In this document: positions 61,713 to 64,000 of the stretch, piece by piece
Layout of the letters: every line of letters starts with the position of its first letter
Position numbering within the stretch: position 1 is the stretch's first letter
From: Cyclaneusma minus
Lineage: Eukaryota; Ascomycota; Leotiomycetes; Marthamycetales; Marthamycetaceae
Length of the DNA: 64,000 nucleotides
Assembly (NCBI GenBank): GCA_037179335.1
Contig: JAKZHN010000005.1
Coordinates: 248,001-312,000, forward strand
Direction of reading: 5' to 3'
The notes under the pieces: model-generated
Databases searched by the model: none
Seen by the model: the letters and a program-made list of their open reading frames with translations, nothing else
Told to the model about the DNA's origin: nothing
Position numbers and translations under genes: made by a program

Positions 61713-62552
61713 GGGATGCGGTGGAGAGAAGCGGGATGGTTGGGGACTGGGGGAGGCAGTGATGGTTCTTTGAAGGTGGAGGCGAAAAAAGAAGCAAGTT
61801 TGTCGCGGATCTTGAGAGAGTCACTGAGAGAGATGCTATAGTTCTGCCAGAATATGTAGTGTTACCCCGGACCCGCTGGAGAGTTTGAACCCACGTGGGT
61901 TTGAGCATCTTAATCTCCACTTAGTGGCTGGGCAAACGTTGAGTTCCAATTGTGTCACCATCAACCAACTACATCTTAGGTATTCTGCGGAGAAAACGAT
62001 ATTCCTCACTTGGAGATGTCTTTTCATTGTACGACATAGTCTCTGGTTGTCCTTCAAAGCATTCTTCTTGGATGTGTCACCATTCCTTGTGGTCTCTCCG
62101 GTCACCAAATCCATCAGCCAGTGATATTCTCCCCAACATCCAACCCCGCAGGTCGTGTTTAAAGAGTCTTCCAGAGACACCAGTGTGATGGCAGACGTCA
62201 ATATGGATTCGAACAAAGGCACCTGTCGATTTTCTCCTACTTGAATTCAAGTAGGAAATGGCTGGGTGCCCATACTGAGTGACTTTCCACACGTGCCAGC
62301 CCGCATCGATGACTCACTTCAATGGGATAGTCGGTCCTTTGGTGATGACATGCACTTAGTTGAGATATTCATCTTCCAGGGGACAGTGACTCGTTTCTGA
62401 TGCTAAAAAGAGTCCGGAGATCGATGAGTCTGGAAGAACAGCATTCAGCTCGAAAAGCCAGAGTCATTAGTCAATGACCTGTAGGTGCGCTGAGTTGACT
62501 CACAGTCATGAGTCCCCGACCATATGATCGACCGTTCGACGTCTTTTCTCGC
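61713..62552. other. Intergenic DNA with palindromes
   Basis: Contains AACCCACGTGGGTT (61888-61901), an E-box-type palindrome, and the longer palindrome listed separately. Overlapping frames on both strands at 61836-62222 lack motifs. Confidence 0.4.
62235..62256. repeat. 22-bp perfect palindrome centred on GAATTC
   Basis: TCCTACTTGAA followed by its exact reverse complement TTCAAGTAGGA with no spacer. It is about 300 bp beyond the stop codon of the minus-strand gene at 62553. Confidence 0.8.
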
Positions 62553-63566
62553 CTATTTTCGGGGCTGTTGTGGGTAGAATGACAATAGGCCAGCGATATG
62601 CAAATCTTTCACGAGCTTCAGGAGAGACCTGACAGTTTCTATGGTCGGTCTATCCTCCTCGAGCCCGAATATCGCCGCGCCGCTGCTTTCCAGAACGCCA
62701 AGGTACTTAATACCCTTGAAGTCTTTTGGGACGAGTCTCTGGATGCGTTTACAGCAACACTCACCAATGTCTGTAGGGTGACAGTCTTCGAAAAGATGTT
62801 TGGCGCGGTTCCATTGAATGCTTTTCCTTGTGAGCTTTTTCCGATTGTCCTGGGAGCTGTTCTCGTAATATAGCTGACAGAGCATCGAAAGCCCCACCGC
62901 GAAATAGTCATTGTTTTCTGGAACTTTATGAAACTTGTGACACAGTCTGGAGGCATCAAGTGGACACAAGATCTCGCCGAAATTCGTGGCCAACAGCACC
63001 ACAGCATCAATATCTCTTGCATAATTCGGCCATTTCCCACAGGTCCTCCGCAACGGCGCTTCTTTTATCCCTACTCTTATTTTCCTCCTCACGAGGTCCA
63101 TATACTCGAAACCATGAATGACCCTGCCCCAGTCTTGTCTCAACTCGATGCCCGCTGCTGAGCTTCTATCAGCATACTTTCTGAGATCCTCGAATTGTTG
63201 ACGCAGCTGATGGACTTCATGTGAAAAGCAAACGTCCTGGACTGTGCCCTCTTGTATACTCCGGGAGACGCTGAGAATGACCCGACAATTATCTTCCATG
63301 GCTTGGCCGGGATCGATAGCACGAAGTTGTTGGTGTTTGTCAAGATGCCGATGCAGAATAATCTGAAGCATGACGCTTTCTGCCTTGGTTTGCCATGCTC
63401 GATCTGTCTGCATGTCCAGCAGAATCACATGGATATTTCTCGCCTGGTCAAGTGCTTCAGTGTAATTATCCTGTAGTCCGTTGGAAAGGACGTCATGCGT
63501 TTTTCCAATGCCGAAAGTCAAGGTGGAGGTGAAGTTAATTCCACTAAGTTGAGGAGGTCCCACCAT
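62553..63566 (-). CDS. Uncharacterised ascomycete-type protein, C-terminal 337 codons; 5' end uncertain
   Basis: A long minus-strand frame with coding character: mixed codons, regular hydrophobic spacing, and no low complexity. Recognisable segments are ALDQARNIHVILLDM near the start, HGFEYMDLVRRK and WPNYARDIDAVVLLATNFGE in the middle, and QRLVPKDFKGIKYLGVLESS near the end. This pattern matches what I remember of a large unnamed family of fungal proteins, without an assigned function. There is no signal peptide or membrane segment. The first Met at 63566 may not be the true start. A splice acceptor CAACTTAG lies a few codons in (about 63540), and the family usually has more sequence N-terminal, so an upstream exon on 63567-63950 is likely. 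Confidence 0.65.
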   Translation of the reverse strand: MVGPPQLSGINFTSTLTFGIGKTHDVLSNGLQDNYTEALDQARNIHVILLDMQTDRAWQTKAESVMLQIILHRHLDKHQQLRAIDPGQAMEDNCRVILSVSRSIQEGTVQDVCFSHEVHQLRQQFEDLRKYADRSSAAGIELRQDWGRVIHGFEYMDLVRRKIRVGIKEAPLRRTCGKWPNYARDIDAVVLLATNFGEILCPLDASRLCHKFHKVPENNDYFAVGLSMLCQLYYENSSQDNRKKLTRKSIQWNRAKHLFEDCHPTDIGECCCKRIQRLVPKDFKGIKYLGVLESSGAAIFGLEEDRPTIETVRSLLKLVKDLHIAGLLSFYPQQPRK

Positions 63567-63957
63567 GAAAGAGAAAGCCCAGAAGAATGTATCCTACCTG
63601 TTACATGGATCACCAAGAACGATGCGCACCTTCGAAAAGCAACTTTGCCAATCTTTCTCGAACTTCGACCTCGCAAACAAATACAGCAGAGGCAGAGTCC
63701 GAGGTTCGTCTGATTACTGATAAAAGTGAACGCACATTCACCGCCAGTGGTCGCAGGACGTACTTGGTGATCCTTCACCGAATGAGGCTGAGCAGTGCGA
63801 AGTTGTCCGAGGTTGCGCGCGCAGTATGATAGCGGATGGACGTGCCTCTTTCAGATATTCGACACCGGGCTTGAAATGGAATCTGGTGGGTAGTCTTGCA
63901 GTAAATGAGAATCCTTTTGCATGACAGGTATCTTTCGATATCATGGCTCTCCCCCTA
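63567..63957. other. Upstream region of the minus-strand gene; possible missing exon
   Basis: A minus-strand frame at 63944-63738 (FTARLPTRFHFKPGVEYL and onward) could be an upstream exon with a donor GGTGAATGTG near 63740. I could not prove it. Nothing else seen. Confidence 0.3.
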
Positions 63958-64000
63958 CAGTGGGAGGAAAAAAGTCTGAATACGGTTTATAGTTTCCGAA
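63958..64000. mobile_element. Second Tc1/mariner MITE copy, truncated by window edge
   Basis: Begins CAGTGGGAGGAAAAAAGTC after TA (63956-63957), matching the MITE terminus at 58962 over about 30 bp, then diverges (GGTTTATAGTTTCCGAA). Confidence 0.85.

Noticed and set aside
61870..61985. tRNA or tRNA-derived SINE on the minus strand (GGGTTCAAACTC B-box-like and TAGTTGGTTGATGG A-box-like)
   Set aside because: No acceptor stem or proper T-stem can be paired, and the box spacing is too long for a plain tRNA.

Overview
The window looks like a chromosome segment of a filamentous ascomycete (Pezizomycotina). The evidence is spliced genes with short GT-AG introns (50-130 bp) and TACTAAT/CTAAC-like branch points, a multidomain iterative polyketide synthase, Tc1/mariner-type MITEs, and a very AT-rich block whose repeat copies differ mainly by C-to-T and G-to-A changes, as repeat-induced point mutation (RIP) leaves them. 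The species cannot be named from this.

Left flank (1-10770). A highly reducing polyketide synthase enters from the left edge inside its AT domain and runs to 5777: AT, DH, C-methyltransferase, a degraded enoylreductase, KR and a terminal ACP. It converges on a small carboxymuconolactone-decarboxylase-like gene (6462 to 5825, minus). That gene shares a 0.5 kb divergent promoter with an FAD-dependent aromatic-type monooxygenase (6964-8374). The three form the visible end of a secondary-metabolite cluster: chain assembly, then oxidative or decarboxylative tailoring. Noncoding DNA with a 3-4 copy, roughly 167 bp tandem repeat follows.

AT island (10771-55293). The whole 44.5 kb block can be read as one nested transposon insertion. 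A Ty3/Gypsy element (W, direct LTRs at 10771-10965 and 55090-55293) is split by element X (186-bp LTRs at 13763 and 52567, TSD ATTTA). X is split by element Y (repeats near 17984 and 50200). A Ty1/Copia element (18104-23571) sits inside the left Y repeat, and the empty site survives in the right Y repeat. A second Copia element (42396-49092, 206-bp LTRs, TSD TTTTA) and a solo LTR (27604-27755, TSD AAGGG) lie inside Y. A 520-bp terminal-inverted-repeat element (54347-54866) lies inside W. The reading frames are destroyed, but RT, integrase and RNase H signatures remain legible. About 19.7 kb of Y-internal sequence is unassigned and probably hides more nested copies.

Right flank (55294-64000). 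A complete three-exon alanine aminotransferase gene (minus, 486 aa) is the clearest housekeeping gene. Next come a Tc1/mariner MITE lying between two copies of a 115-118 bp duplication, a Tyr/Pro/Gln-rich protein gene with a basic tail, a decayed coding fragment, and an uncharacterised ascomycete-type gene (minus). The right edge cuts a second MITE copy.
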